A stretch of 64,000 nucleotides of DNA, taken from assembly GCA_036495525.1 (NCBI GenBank), contig DASXMR010000141.1, positions 62,001-126,000 on the forward strand, written 5' to 3'. Source of the stretch: DASXMR01 sp036495525. GTDB lineage: Bacteria; Actinomycetota; Actinomycetes; Streptosporangiales; Streptosporangiaceae. Shown here one piece after another: positions 18,863 to 27,364 of the stretch. The notes below the pieces were generated by a model. That model was given only the letters and a program-made list of their open reading frames with translations. It ran no database searches and was not told the origin of the DNA. Position 1 is the stretch's first letter, and every line of letters begins with the position of its first letter. The translations under genes were made by a program, and so were the position numbers.

Positions 18863-18886
18863 AAGCCTTGCGCATGCGCAAAGCTT
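18863..18886. promoter_or_regulatory. 24-bp palindrome upstream of plsX
   Basis: TTGCGCATGCGCAA (18868-18881) is a perfect 14-bp palindrome. Arms AAGC and GCTT extend it outward after one mismatched base on each side. It lies about 280 bases upstream of the plsX ATG in otherwise gene-free DNA. The size and symmetry suggest an operator for a dimeric or tetrameric regulator. Confidence 0.55.
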
Positions 18887-19381
18887 CTCACTGCTGCTGG
18901 TTTCCTGTCCCGCCGGTGCCGCTGAGCAGCGGGGTTGCCCGCTCGCCGGGGCTCAGCGGCAGGCATGACTGCCGTTGCCAAGGGAAGACTAAAGAGAGGG
19001 TAAAAGCCTCTGGTCGCGGGCCGACTGCGGAGCGCAAGTCGGGCCAGCGACCGCAGATCATTGCCGATGGCATCCGTGGAGCACCATGCTGGGGCACAAT
19101 AGGTTTTCCAGTCCGCGGGGGACTCTGAGCGAGCCGGAACCGGCTCAAGACGGCACGGTGGTAGCAGTCAGCCTCGCCCGTGCGCGGCTGCAGGCAACCC
19201 TGAGCCGGCCTTGAGCGTTCTGTGATCGTGACCTCTTTGCATTATCTGAAGGGCGACGCAGCGAGCGCCTGCTGCGTCTCAGGGTTAGACCGGTTCGGCG
19301 GGACCACTGCCACCCGGGCCAGGTAACCGCGAGCGCGGCGGCGATGAGCCGCCAGCGACGCGGCCAGCCGGAGGGAGCCGA
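18887..19381. other. Gene-free region between plsX and the KamA-type gene
   Basis: About 500 bases with no convincing coding frame on either strand; short frames here lack homology and have poor codon bias. The region is less GC-rich than its surroundings. Apart from a hairpin at 19255-19278, I recognise no RNA gene. Confidence 0.5.
19255..19278. promoter_or_regulatory. Perfect 8-bp hairpin in the leader of the KamA-type gene
   Basis: GACGCAGC-GAGCGCCT-GCTGCGTC, 104 bases upstream of the start codon. It could be a leader stem or an operator. No T-run follows. Confidence 0.35.
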
Positions 19382-20770
<1,389 letters not shown>

Positions 20771-20789
20771 CGGCGCCGCGCAGCTACGT

Positions 20790-20825
20790 CTGCGGCCCGC
20801 TGACGCCGGTACTGGCGGGCCGCAG
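20790..20825. terminator. Bidirectional terminator-like hairpin
   Basis: CTGCGGCCCGC and GCGGGCCGCAG form a perfect 11-bp stem around a 14-base loop. It lies between the convergent ends of the KamA-type gene and the exporter gene. No T-run, as is usual for high-GC actinobacteria. Confidence 0.65.
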
Positions 20826-20842
20826 CGGTGATGTGCGTATGC

Positions 20843-22480
20843 TCAGGCCGATGCGTCGACCGCCGCGGCCGTCGGCGCCTCGGCGGCCGGTGCGGCCGCG
20901 CGGCTGCGCCGCCTGATCGCGAAGCAACTGGCCGAGCCCACTAGCAGCAGTACCACCGTCGGCACCATGGTCTCGCGCATGGCCGTCACGTAACCGTGGG
21001 TGAAGACCTGCGCGAAGATCGACTTGAGCTCAGCGATCAGCTGGGTGGAAAGGCCGGGCAGGCCTTTCAGGCTGGTGCCGGTCTGCCCGGCCCCGACCTG
21101 CAGGCCGCTTTTGGCTGAATCGGCGAACCGGCCGACGACCTGGCCGCGTAGCGGCTCTGGCAGCACGGCCGTGCGCTGCGCTGCCTGGCTCGCCAGCGAG
21201 GAAGCGAGCCGATTCTGCAGCAGGGCGCCGACGCCGGCCGTGCCCACGACGGTCCCCACCTGGCGCACTGTGTTGAGCACCCCCGAGGCGGCGCCGGCCA
21301 TCGTGGGCTCGACGTTCCGCATGGCGATCGTCGTCAGCGGCGCGAAGGTGAAGCCCATGCCGACGCCCGCGATCAGCAGCGACGGCAGGAAGTGCTGCCA
21401 GGACGAGGAAGCGGAGGCGACCAGCGCCATCGAGCCCATCCCGACGGCGAACAGGAACAGGCCGAGCATCAGCAGGTACTTGCCGCCGACCCGGTCGGTC
21501 AGCCGGCCGGCCACCGGCGCGATGAAGATCGAGATCACCGAGGCCGGCGCCATCGTCAGCCCTGCCTTGAGCGCGGAAAAGCCGAGCACCGACTGCAGGT
21601 AGATGGTGAACGGCAGGAAGATCCCGGTCATGCCAACTGCGAGCACGCCAGACACCCAGTTGATCACTGAGTAGTTCCGGTCGCGGAACAGCGCGAATGG
21701 CACCAGCGGCTCCCGGTCCTGGCCCATCCACTGGACTACCAGGAACGCGATCAGCATCAGCACGCCGGCGCCCAGCACGAGCGGGATGCTGATGAAGGAC
21801 GTGATTGTCCCCCAGTCGTAGCGCTGGCCCTCGACCAGCCCGTAGCAGATCGCCAGCAGCGCGCCGCTGGCCAGCAGCACGCCGGGCACGTCCAGCCGAT
21901 GCCGGCGACCGAGCCGCAGATCCGGGATGATCATCGGCGCCAGCACCAGCACGGCTATGCCGATCGGCAAATTCACGTAGAAGATGTAGCGCCAGTCGTA
22001 CGCAGTGACCAGCAGCCCGCCCAGCGTCGGGCCCGCGATGGTGGCCACGCCGGCCACGGCACCCCAGATGCCGAATGCCGCGCCGCGCCGCTCGGCCGGG
22101 AAGACGTTGGTGATGATCGTCAGCGTCTGCGGCATGAGCATGGCCGCACCCAGGCCCTGCACCGCACGGAAGGCGATCAGCCAGCCAGGGCTCGGCGACA
22201 CGCCGCAGGCGGCCGAGGCCAGCGTGAACACCCCGATGCCGAACATGAACATCTTCCGCGGGCCGATCACATCGCCAAGCCGGCCGGCGGTGATGACGAG
22301 CACGGACAGCACCAGCGCGTACGCGTTGATCACCCAGAGCACGTCGTCGAGCGAGGCGTGCAGGCTCCTGATCATGTTCGGGATGGCGATGTTGACGATC
22401 GTCAGGTCGAGCAGCGTCATGAAGAAGCCGAGCGAGACCACGAGCAGCACTGCCCAGGGGTTCTGCTGGTACTTGCGCAT
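20843..22480 (-). CDS. MFS drug exporter, DHA2 (14-TMS) family
   Basis: 545 residues from the ATG at 22480, which follows GGGAGGA; the frame is open further upstream but homology begins at MRKYQQNPWAVLL. TM1 has FFMTLLDLTIVNIAIP, the DHA2 signature (motif D1). Loop 2-3 has GRLGDVIGPRKMF (motif A), and TM5 has AVAGVATIAGPTLGG (motif C, antiporter). About 14 helices fit proton-coupled export of hydrophobic or cationic drugs. Substrate unknown. The gene is divergent from the SDR gene. A small palindrome at 22536-22548 lies in its promoter region, but no regulator gene is adjacent. Confidence 0.92.
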   Translation of the reverse strand: MRKYQQNPWAVLLVVSLGFFMTLLDLTIVNIAIPNMIRSLHASLDDVLWVINAYALVLSVLVITAGRLGDVIGPRKMFMFGIGVFTLASAACGVSPSPGWLIAFRAVQGLGAAMLMPQTLTIITNVFPAERRGAAFGIWGAVAGVATIAGPTLGGLLVTAYDWRYIFYVNLPIGIAVLVLAPMIIPDLRLGRRHRLDVPGVLLASGALLAICYGLVEGQRYDWGTITSFISIPLVLGAGVLMLIAFLVVQWMGQDREPLVPFALFRDRNYSVINWVSGVLAVGMTGIFLPFTIYLQSVLGFSALKAGLTMAPASVISIFIAPVAGRLTDRVGGKYLLMLGLFLFAVGMGSMALVASASSSWQHFLPSLLIAGVGMGFTFAPLTTIAMRNVEPTMAGAASGVLNTVRQVGTVVGTAGVGALLQNRLASSLASQAAQRTAVLPEPLRGQVVGRFADSAKSGLQVGAGQTGTSLKGLPGLSTQLIAELKSIFAQVFTHGYVTAMRETMVPTVVLLLVGSASCFAIRRRSRAAAPAAEAPTAAAVDASA

Positions 22481-22535
22481 CCGTTCCTCCCATGCGCGAT
22501 GCCGCGTCCCTGGCTGGCCGGCTTGCGCTCTGGCA

Positions 22536-22548
22536 ACCATTACATGGT
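22536..22548. promoter_or_regulatory. Small palindrome and -10 candidate upstream of the exporter
   Basis: ACCAT-TAC-ATGGT is a perfect inverted repeat. On the minus strand TACCAT (22549-22544) could serve as a -10 hexamer for the exporter, giving a leader of about 55 bases. It could also be a small operator. Confidence 0.35.
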
Positions 22549-22628
22549 AAGGACGGCCGGCGACACCAGCGCGATTCGCTGGCCTGACCTGGCGGGCGGC
22601 CGGCCGGGCATGCGGCCAGGCGTGCCAG

Positions 22629-22641
22629 TATGCTCCGGCCA
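22629..22641 (+). promoter_or_regulatory. Leaderless promoter candidate for the SDR gene
   Basis: TATGCT (22629-22634) lies six bases before the ATG at 22641, and there is no purine-rich ribosome site. This is the usual geometry of actinobacterial leaderless transcripts. Confidence 0.5.
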
Positions 22642-23414
22642 TGGAATTGAACGGAACCGCTGCAATTGTCTCCGGCGGCGCCAGCGGGCTTGGCGAGGCC
22701 ACGGTCCGCTCGCTCGCCGACGCCGGCTGCCGGGTGGCTGTCGCTGACCTGAACGCCGAGCGCGGCAAGGAAATCGCGGAGGCGGTCGGCGGCGTATTCG
22801 CCAGGACTGACGTGTCCGACGAGCAGTCCGTGCAGGCTGCCGTCGACGCGGCGGCCAGCCTCGGCGTGCCGCTGCGGGTGGTGGTTAGCTGCGCCGGGAT
22901 CGGCTGGGCGTCCAGGACGGTGGCCAGGGACGGGTCACCGCACGACCTGGCCAGCTACCGCAAGGTGATCGACGTCAACCTGATCGGCACTTTCAACCTG
23001 ATGCGGGTCGGCGCCGCGGCCATCGCCAGGACCGACCCAGCTGACGCTGACGGACAGCGTGGCGCCGTGGTCAACACCGCGTCCATCGCCGGTATCGAGG
23101 GCCAGACCGGGCAGATCGCCTACTCGGCATCCAAGGGCGGGATCATCGGCATGACCGTCCCGGCGGCCCGCGACCTGGCCGCGATCGGAGTACGGGTCAA
23201 CACGATCTGCCCCGGCATCATCGACACGCCGATCTACGGCCAGGGTCCGGCCAGCGATGAGTTCAAGGCGAAGCTCGCCGCCCCGGTGGTATTTCCCAAG
23301 CGGATGGGGACCGCGGCGGAGTTCGCCCACCTGGTGCTCTCGCTGATCGGGAACGATTACATGAACGCCGAGGTGCTGCGGTTTGACGGCGGCATCCGTT
23401 TCCAGCCGAAGTGA
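22641..23414 (+). CDS. SDR family oxidoreductase, HSD10-like 3-hydroxyacyl-CoA dehydrogenase
   Basis: 257 residues. The Rossmann motif is SGGASGLGEA (11-20). D36, which follows strand 2, favours NAD over NADP. The catalytic triad is S148, Y161 and K165 (NTASIAG and YSASK). The sequence resembles type 2 3-hydroxyacyl-CoA dehydrogenases, and the next gene, eight bases on, encodes a crotonase, so the pair could carry out two adjacent beta-oxidation steps. Substrate chain length cannot be inferred. Confidence 0.87.
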   Translation: MELNGTAAIVSGGASGLGEATVRSLADAGCRVAVADLNAERGKEIAEAVGGVFARTDVSDEQSVQAAVDAAASLGVPLRVVVSCAGIGWASRTVARDGSPHDLASYRKVIDVNLIGTFNLMRVGAAAIARTDPADADGQRGAVVNTASIAGIEGQTGQIAYSASKGGIIGMTVPAARDLAAIGVRVNTICPGIIDTPIYGQGPASDEFKAKLAAPVVFPKRMGTAAEFAHLVLSLIGNDYMNAEVLRFDGGIRFQPK

Positions 23415-23422
23415 GGTGCTGA

Positions 23423-24187
23423 ATGGCTGATCCGGTCCTGACCGAGGACGGTGACGGGGTAGCTGTCATCACGATCAACCGGCCGGAGGCGCGCAATGCG
23501 GTCAACGGCGCGGTAGCTCGTGGCATCGCCGCTGCCGTCGAGGAGTACGACTCCCGGCCGGATGTCCGGGTCCTGGTTCTTACCGGGGCCGGCGGCACCT
23601 TCTCGGCCGGCATGGACCTCAAGGGCTTCCTGGCCGGTGACGCCCCGATTGTCGCCGGCCGCGGGTTCGGCGGGATCGTCGAGCAGCCGCCGGCCAAGCC
23701 GGTCATCGCGGCGGTGGAGGGTTACGCGCTGGCCGGCGGGTTCGAGCTCGCGCTGGCCTGCGACCTGATCGTGGCCAGCGAGCAGGCCAGGTTCGGACTG
23801 CCTGAGGTCCGGCGTGGCCTGGTGGCGGGCGCGGGCGGCCTGCTCCGGCTGCCGCGGCGGGTGCCCTACCACCTCGCCATGGAGATCGCGCTGACCGGCG
23901 AGCACTTTCCAGCGGCCCGGCTGCACCAGGCAGGCCTGGTGAGCAGCCTGGTGCCAGCAGGCGAGGCGCTGGCAGCCGCGCGTGATCTCGCCGCCAGGGT
24001 CGCGCTCGGCGCGCCGCTGGCGCTCACCGTGAGCAAGCGGGTCATCACCGAGTCGGCCGACTGGCCGGCCACTGAGGCGTTCGCCCGCCAGGCAGAGCTC
24101 ATCGCGCCGGTCTTCCGGTCAGCAGATGCCATGGAGGGCGCGGCCGCGTTCGCTGAGAAGCGCCCGCCGGCCTGGCGGGGCGAGTAG
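23423..24187 (+). CDS. Enoyl-CoA hydratase/isomerase (crotonase) family protein
   Basis: 254 residues with the crotonase fold. FSAGMDLKGF forms the first oxyanion-hole strand and VEGYALAGGFELALACDL the second. In hydratases two Glu residues act near GxGxxGG and in the LPE region. Here GLPEVRRGLVAGAGG keeps the second, while the first position reads GFELA, with Glu in place. So hydratase activity is plausible, but isomerase or other crotonase activities cannot be excluded. Co-transcribed with the SDR gene upstream (8-base gap) and followed by a strong stem-loop. Confidence 0.87.
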   Translation: MADPVLTEDGDGVAVITINRPEARNAVNGAVARGIAAAVEEYDSRPDVRVLVLTGAGGTFSAGMDLKGFLAGDAPIVAGRGFGGIVEQPPAKPVIAAVEGYALAGGFELALACDLIVASEQARFGLPEVRRGLVAGAGGLLRLPRRVPYHLAMEIALTGEHFPAARLHQAGLVSSLVPAGEALAAARDLAARVALGAPLALTVSKRVITESADWPATEAFARQAELIAPVFRSADAMEGAAAFAEKRPPAWRGE

Positions 24188-24211
24188 CAGAGCGCCACGC
24201 CGCGCCCTAGT

Positions 24212-24240
24212 CAGCCGGCCGTCGCCGGCCCGGCCGGCTG
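24212..24240. terminator. Stem-loop after the crotonase gene
   Basis: CAGCCGGCC and GGCCGGCTG make a perfect 9-bp stem around an 11-base loop, 24 bases after the stop codon. It is a probable terminator of the SDR-crotonase operon. Confidence 0.6.
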
Positions 24241-24571
24241 TCGGACTGGCCGGCGATCGATTGCAATTGCGGCCGCAGCTCAAGGCGGCGTTGGACCCAC
24301 CGCACCGGGTTGTTGCGCTAGTTGTTCGCCGCTGGCCGGCCCGGCCGGCCCTTCAGAGCCGGATATCGCGAGATTCTCGGGACGATCGCCATGCTCCGCT
24401 GCGCGGCCAGTGGGTGCGTGGCGGGCGGTGCTGGCGAGCGGGCCGACCGGCTCGGGCAGATCTGGGCGGCCTTCCCTGGCGGTGCCGCCGCCGGAGGGCG
24501 ATGGCTGCCGGCCTGGATGTCCCGGCAAGCCGGGAGCCACCTGTGCCCGGCCGGGGGATGCCGGGCCCGGT
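24241..24571. other. Gene-free DNA between crotonase and sigR
   Basis: No reading frame here has convincing coding character on either strand. In particular there is no zinc anti-sigma (HxxxCxxC) protein. The sequence is rich in CCGG-type runs and leads into the hairpin repeats at 24572-24746. Confidence 0.5.
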
Positions 24572-24746
24572 GCCTGCCTGGCGGGGCTCGCAGCCAGTGC
24601 CGATCGGGCGAAGCGGTGCAGACGACCTGAGTGGCCCGCCTGGGGTGGCGGTCAGTGCCGCTCGGGGGAAGCGGCGCTGACGACCGGGGCCGGCCTGCCT
24701 GGGGGGTTGGCGGCCAGTGCCGCTCGGGGAAACCGGCGCTGACCGC
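24572..24746. repeat. Three degenerate ~60-bp direct repeats, each containing a hairpin
   Basis: Three copies, anchored on CAGTGCCG at 24595, 24653 and 24715, begin roughly with CCTGCCTGG and end near GCTGACGACC. Spacing is 58 and 62 bases. In the second copy CAGTGCCGCT and AGCGGCGCTG pair into a 10-bp stem with one G-U pair and a 7-base loop. The third copy has one further mismatch, and the first is weaker. It lies downstream of sigR and after the crotonase terminator. Function unknown. Confidence 0.75.
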
Positions 24747-24832
24747 CGCGGAGCCCGGCCTGGCCGGGGGTGCCGGGCCAGGGCTGCCGCGCGCACCCGG
24801 CTTGGGGATTGCCGGGCGAGGAACCGCCTGGG

Positions 24833-25423
24833 CTAGCTGGCGGTGGCCAGCTGCTCCCGGGGAGCGTAGGCGGCGAGCTTCTCGCGCAGCTTGCCGCGGC
24901 CGCGATGCAGGCGAGACATCACGGTGCCGATCGGCGTCTGCATCATCTCGGCGATCTCCCGGTACGGGTACCCCTCGACATCGGCGAGGTAGATCGTCAC
25001 CCGGAAGTCCTCGGGCAGCTCGCGCAGCGCCTGCAGGATCTCCGAGTCGCCGAGCTGGTCGAGCGCCTCGGCCTCGGCCGACCTGGCTGGCGGCTTCAGC
25101 GGGTCACTGCTGACCTGCCAGTCCTCGGCCAGCTCGGTGCCGATCGCCTGGACCGGCTCGCGGCGCTTGCGGCGGTAGTTGTTGATGAATGTGTTCGACA
25201 GGATGCGGTGCAGCCATGCCCGCAGGTTGGTGCCCGGCGTGAACTGATGGAACCCGGCGTAAGCCTTAGCGAAGGTCTCCTGGACAAGGTCCTCCGCGTC
25301 CGACGGGTTCCTGGTCATCCGCAGCGCCGCTGGGTAGAGCTGCCCCATGTACGGAACAACGTCCTGCTCAAAGCGCGCGTCGCGGTCCGGTAGCTGCTGG
25401 GTCGTGCTCGTCATTTCGGTCAA
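24833..25423 (-). CDS. sigR: ECF sigma factor, SigR/SigH type
   Basis: 196 residues. Region 2 contains YPAALRMTRNPSDAEDLVQETFAKAY and FTPGTNLRAWLHRILSNTFINNYRRKRREP. Region 4 contains LPEDFRVTIYLADVEGYPYREIAEMMQTPIGTVMSRLHRGR. This closely follows the thiol-stress sigma factors SigR (Streptomyces) and SigH (Mycobacterium). In those genomes a zinc anti-sigma gene (rsrA/rshA) lies directly downstream; here the next 600 bases hold no such gene. Upstream are a TATAGG -10 candidate and a perfect GTAACC-N5-GTAACC direct repeat. Confidence 0.93.
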   Translation of the reverse strand: MTEMTSTTQQLPDRDARFEQDVVPYMGQLYPAALRMTRNPSDAEDLVQETFAKAYAGFHQFTPGTNLRAWLHRILSNTFINNYRRKRREPVQAIGTELAEDWQVSSDPLKPPARSAEAEALDQLGDSEILQALRELPEDFRVTIYLADVEGYPYREIAEMMQTPIGTVMSRLHRGRGKLREKLAAYAPREQLATAS

Positions 25424-25442
25424 CTCCCTCGGCGACTGTCAC

Positions 25443-25448
25443 CCTATA
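25443..25448 (-). promoter_or_regulatory. -10 element candidate of sigR
   Basis: On the minus strand TATAGG lies 19 bases upstream of the sigR start. No good -35 is present at 17 bases, which fits a promoter that needs an activator such as one bound at 25483-25499. Confidence 0.4.
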
Positions 25449-25482
25449 GACGCAGCAGCAACCGATTGCGATGCGTGATCTG

Positions 25483-25499
25483 GGTTACACCCTGGTTAC
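25483..25499 (-). promoter_or_regulatory. MtrA-type direct repeat upstream of sigR
   Basis: On the minus strand GTAACC-AGGGT-GTAACC: two identical hexamers with 5-base spacing (11-base period). This equals the direct repeat described for the actinobacterial response regulator MtrA, and it resembles GlnR sites. It lies about 35 bases upstream of the -10 candidate, between the pmt 3' end and sigR. Confidence 0.6.
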
Positions 25500-25580
25500 A
25501 GAGTGCCGCCATGCGAACGAACGGGCCGCCAAATAAGGACAGAGCCGGGCAAAAATCACCTTCGATCGCCGGGCAGCCCG

Positions 25581-27278
25581 TCACCTGATCCAGCTGAAGA
25601 ACCACATCCGGGACCGCCAGGCGGAGTACGGGATGGACTTGGCCGCCAGCGCCGGGTAGAGGTAAGCGAAGTCGGTCAGCACGGCGATCAGGAACACTCC
25701 GGCCAGCACGGCCCCGATCGCCCGGCGGCCAGGCGCCGCCGTGGCCGGTCCGACGATCAGCCCCAGGCACAGCGTCACGGCGATGATCAGGTAGGGCTCG
25801 AACGCGACCGCGTAGAAGAAGAACATCGTGCGGTGGTCGTGCAGGGCGAACCAGAACCACGGCAGCCAGCCGGCCGCCACCGCCAGCAGCACCGCGCCTG
25901 CCCGCCAGTCCCGCCTGGCGATCCACAAGTACAGGCAGAACAGCAGCGCCGGGATGGTGGCCCACCACAGAATCGGCGTGCCGATGGCGAGGACTTCCTG
26001 CGAGCAGTTGGACGCGCCGCAGGTCGGCGGCGTCTGGTAGAAGAACGCGACCGGCTTGCTCATCACCAGCCAGGTCCACGGCTGGGAGGCGTAAGTCTGC
26101 TTGGTGGTCAGCCCCAGCCCGAACTGGAGCATGTACCTGTTGTACTGGTACAGCGAGTCGAGCGCGGACCAGACCGGCACGTGATTGCCGTGCTGCGCCG
26201 CCCAGTTCCGGTCGTAGCCCTGGCTGGAGGCGAGCCAGCCACTCCACGACGCCACGTAGACCGCCAGCGGCACCGCAGCGAAGGAGACCGGCAGCCAGGC
26301 CGCGTCGCTGCGCAGCATGCCTGGCAGCCGCCTGGCAAATCCAGCCGCGCGGCGGGCGCCCAGGTCCCAGGCGATCGCCAGCCCGGCGAACGCGACCAGG
26401 AAGTAGATGCCGTTCCACTTGGTCGCGCACGCCGCCCCGAGGCACGCCCCGGCCGCGACCCGCAGCCACCGGATGCCGAGCCGCGGTCCCTCGGCCGCCC
26501 GGCTGTCCTGTTCGCTCAGGTCAGGCGGGCTCGCGCCGCCCGGCGTGCTCGCCCCGGCTGGCTGGCTGTCAGCGCCCGGCGGTCCGTCCCGGCCGCGCAG
26601 CCGGCCCGCGCCCAGCGCCGTGGCGGCGTCGGCCAGCGCGGCCCTGGCCCGGTCGCGATCGAGCACCAGCAGGCCGAAGGCAGCCAGCACCCAGAACTCG
26701 AGGAAGATGTCCAGCAGCGCGGTCCGGCTCATCACCAGCTCGAGCCCGTCCAGGGCCATCAGCAGCCCGGCCACGCAGCCCAGCAGCGTGGAGCGGGTCA
26801 TCCGGCGGGTGATCCTGGCCAGCATCAGGATCGACACCGAGCCGATCACCGCGGCGGCGAACCGCCAGCCAAACGGAGTCAGCCCGAACAGCCACTCACC
26901 GACGGCGATGAAGATCTTGCCGAGCGGCGGGTGCACCACCAGCTCCCCGCCGGTGCCGAGGATGTTCGTGCTGCCGTGGGCGAGCAGCGAGTCGGCGTTC
27001 TTGACGTGGTTGATCTCCACGCCGTGCCGCAGGATGCCGTAGGCGTCGCCGACGTAATAGGTCTCGTCGAAGACAACCCCGTGCGGCACGCCGAGCCGGT
27101 AGAACCGCAGGAACGCGCCGAAGATCGTGATCAGCGCCGGCCCGGCCCAGCCCAGCCACCTGCTGCCGGGGATCGGCGGCACCATCCGCTCGCGGAGCCG
27201 GCCAGCGGCAGCCTGGTCACCGGCCGGAGCCTGGTCACCGGCCGCCACCGCTCTGCCAGCTACGGTGTGTCTCGCCAC
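25581..27278 (-). CDS. Dolichyl-phosphate-mannose-protein mannosyltransferase (Pmt)
   Basis: 565 residues with an N-terminal cytoplasmic tail and about eleven transmembrane helices. The first extracytoplasmic loop carries RFYRLGVPHGVVFDETYYVGDAY, whose Asp-Glu pair is catalytic in Pmt (GT39) enzymes. HPPLGK and WRFAAAVIGS are further family motifs. It transfers mannose from polyprenyl-phosphate-mannose to Ser/Thr of secreted proteins outside the membrane. The GTG start at 27278 lies seven bases after a TACCAT -10 candidate, suggesting a leaderless mRNA. Divergent from metG. Confidence 0.93.
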   Translation of the reverse strand: MARHTVAGRAVAAGDQAPAGDQAAAGRLRERMVPPIPGSRWLGWAGPALITIFGAFLRFYRLGVPHGVVFDETYYVGDAYGILRHGVEINHVKNADSLLAHGSTNILGTGGELVVHPPLGKIFIAVGEWLFGLTPFGWRFAAAVIGSVSILMLARITRRMTRSTLLGCVAGLLMALDGLELVMSRTALLDIFLEFWVLAAFGLLVLDRDRARAALADAATALGAGRLRGRDGPPGADSQPAGASTPGGASPPDLSEQDSRAAEGPRLGIRWLRVAAGACLGAACATKWNGIYFLVAFAGLAIAWDLGARRAAGFARRLPGMLRSDAAWLPVSFAAVPLAVYVASWSGWLASSQGYDRNWAAQHGNHVPVWSALDSLYQYNRYMLQFGLGLTTKQTYASQPWTWLVMSKPVAFFYQTPPTCGASNCSQEVLAIGTPILWWATIPALLFCLYLWIARRDWRAGAVLLAVAAGWLPWFWFALHDHRTMFFFYAVAFEPYLIIAVTLCLGLIVGPATAAPGRRAIGAVLAGVFLIAVLTDFAYLYPALAAKSIPYSAWRSRMWFFSWIR

Positions 27279-27291
27279 GCGCTACATGGTA
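27278..27291 (-). promoter_or_regulatory. Leaderless promoter candidate for pmt
   Basis: On the minus strand TACCAT (27291-27286) is followed after seven bases by the GTG start of the Pmt gene. No ribosome binding site is visible. Confidence 0.45.
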
Positions 27292-27351
27292 GGGCCGCGG
27301 CCGGCCAGCCGGAGCCCGCCAGGCGTCGCTGCCGCCAGGCCACCCTCCCCC

Positions 27352-27364
27352 TAGGCTTGGGCCA
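27352..27364 (+). promoter_or_regulatory. Leaderless promoter candidate for metG
   Basis: TAGGCT (27352-27357) lies six bases before the metG ATG, and no Shine-Dalgarno sequence is present. Confidence 0.45.

Noticed and set aside
18888..19148. Possible 86-residue minus-strand gene upstream of plsX (considered as rpmF)
   Set aside because: It contains no L32 zinc motif or other recognised pattern, and the region lacks coding bias.
24572..24746. CRISPR array
   Set aside because: The repeats are degenerate over their whole length, spacing is irregular, no unique spacers of constant length are present, and there are no cas genes.
24353..24796. Minus-strand frame after sigR considered as an rsrA-type anti-sigma gene
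   Set aside because: No HxxxCxxC zinc motif; the sequence is Arg/Pro/Gly-rich and overlaps the hairpin repeats.
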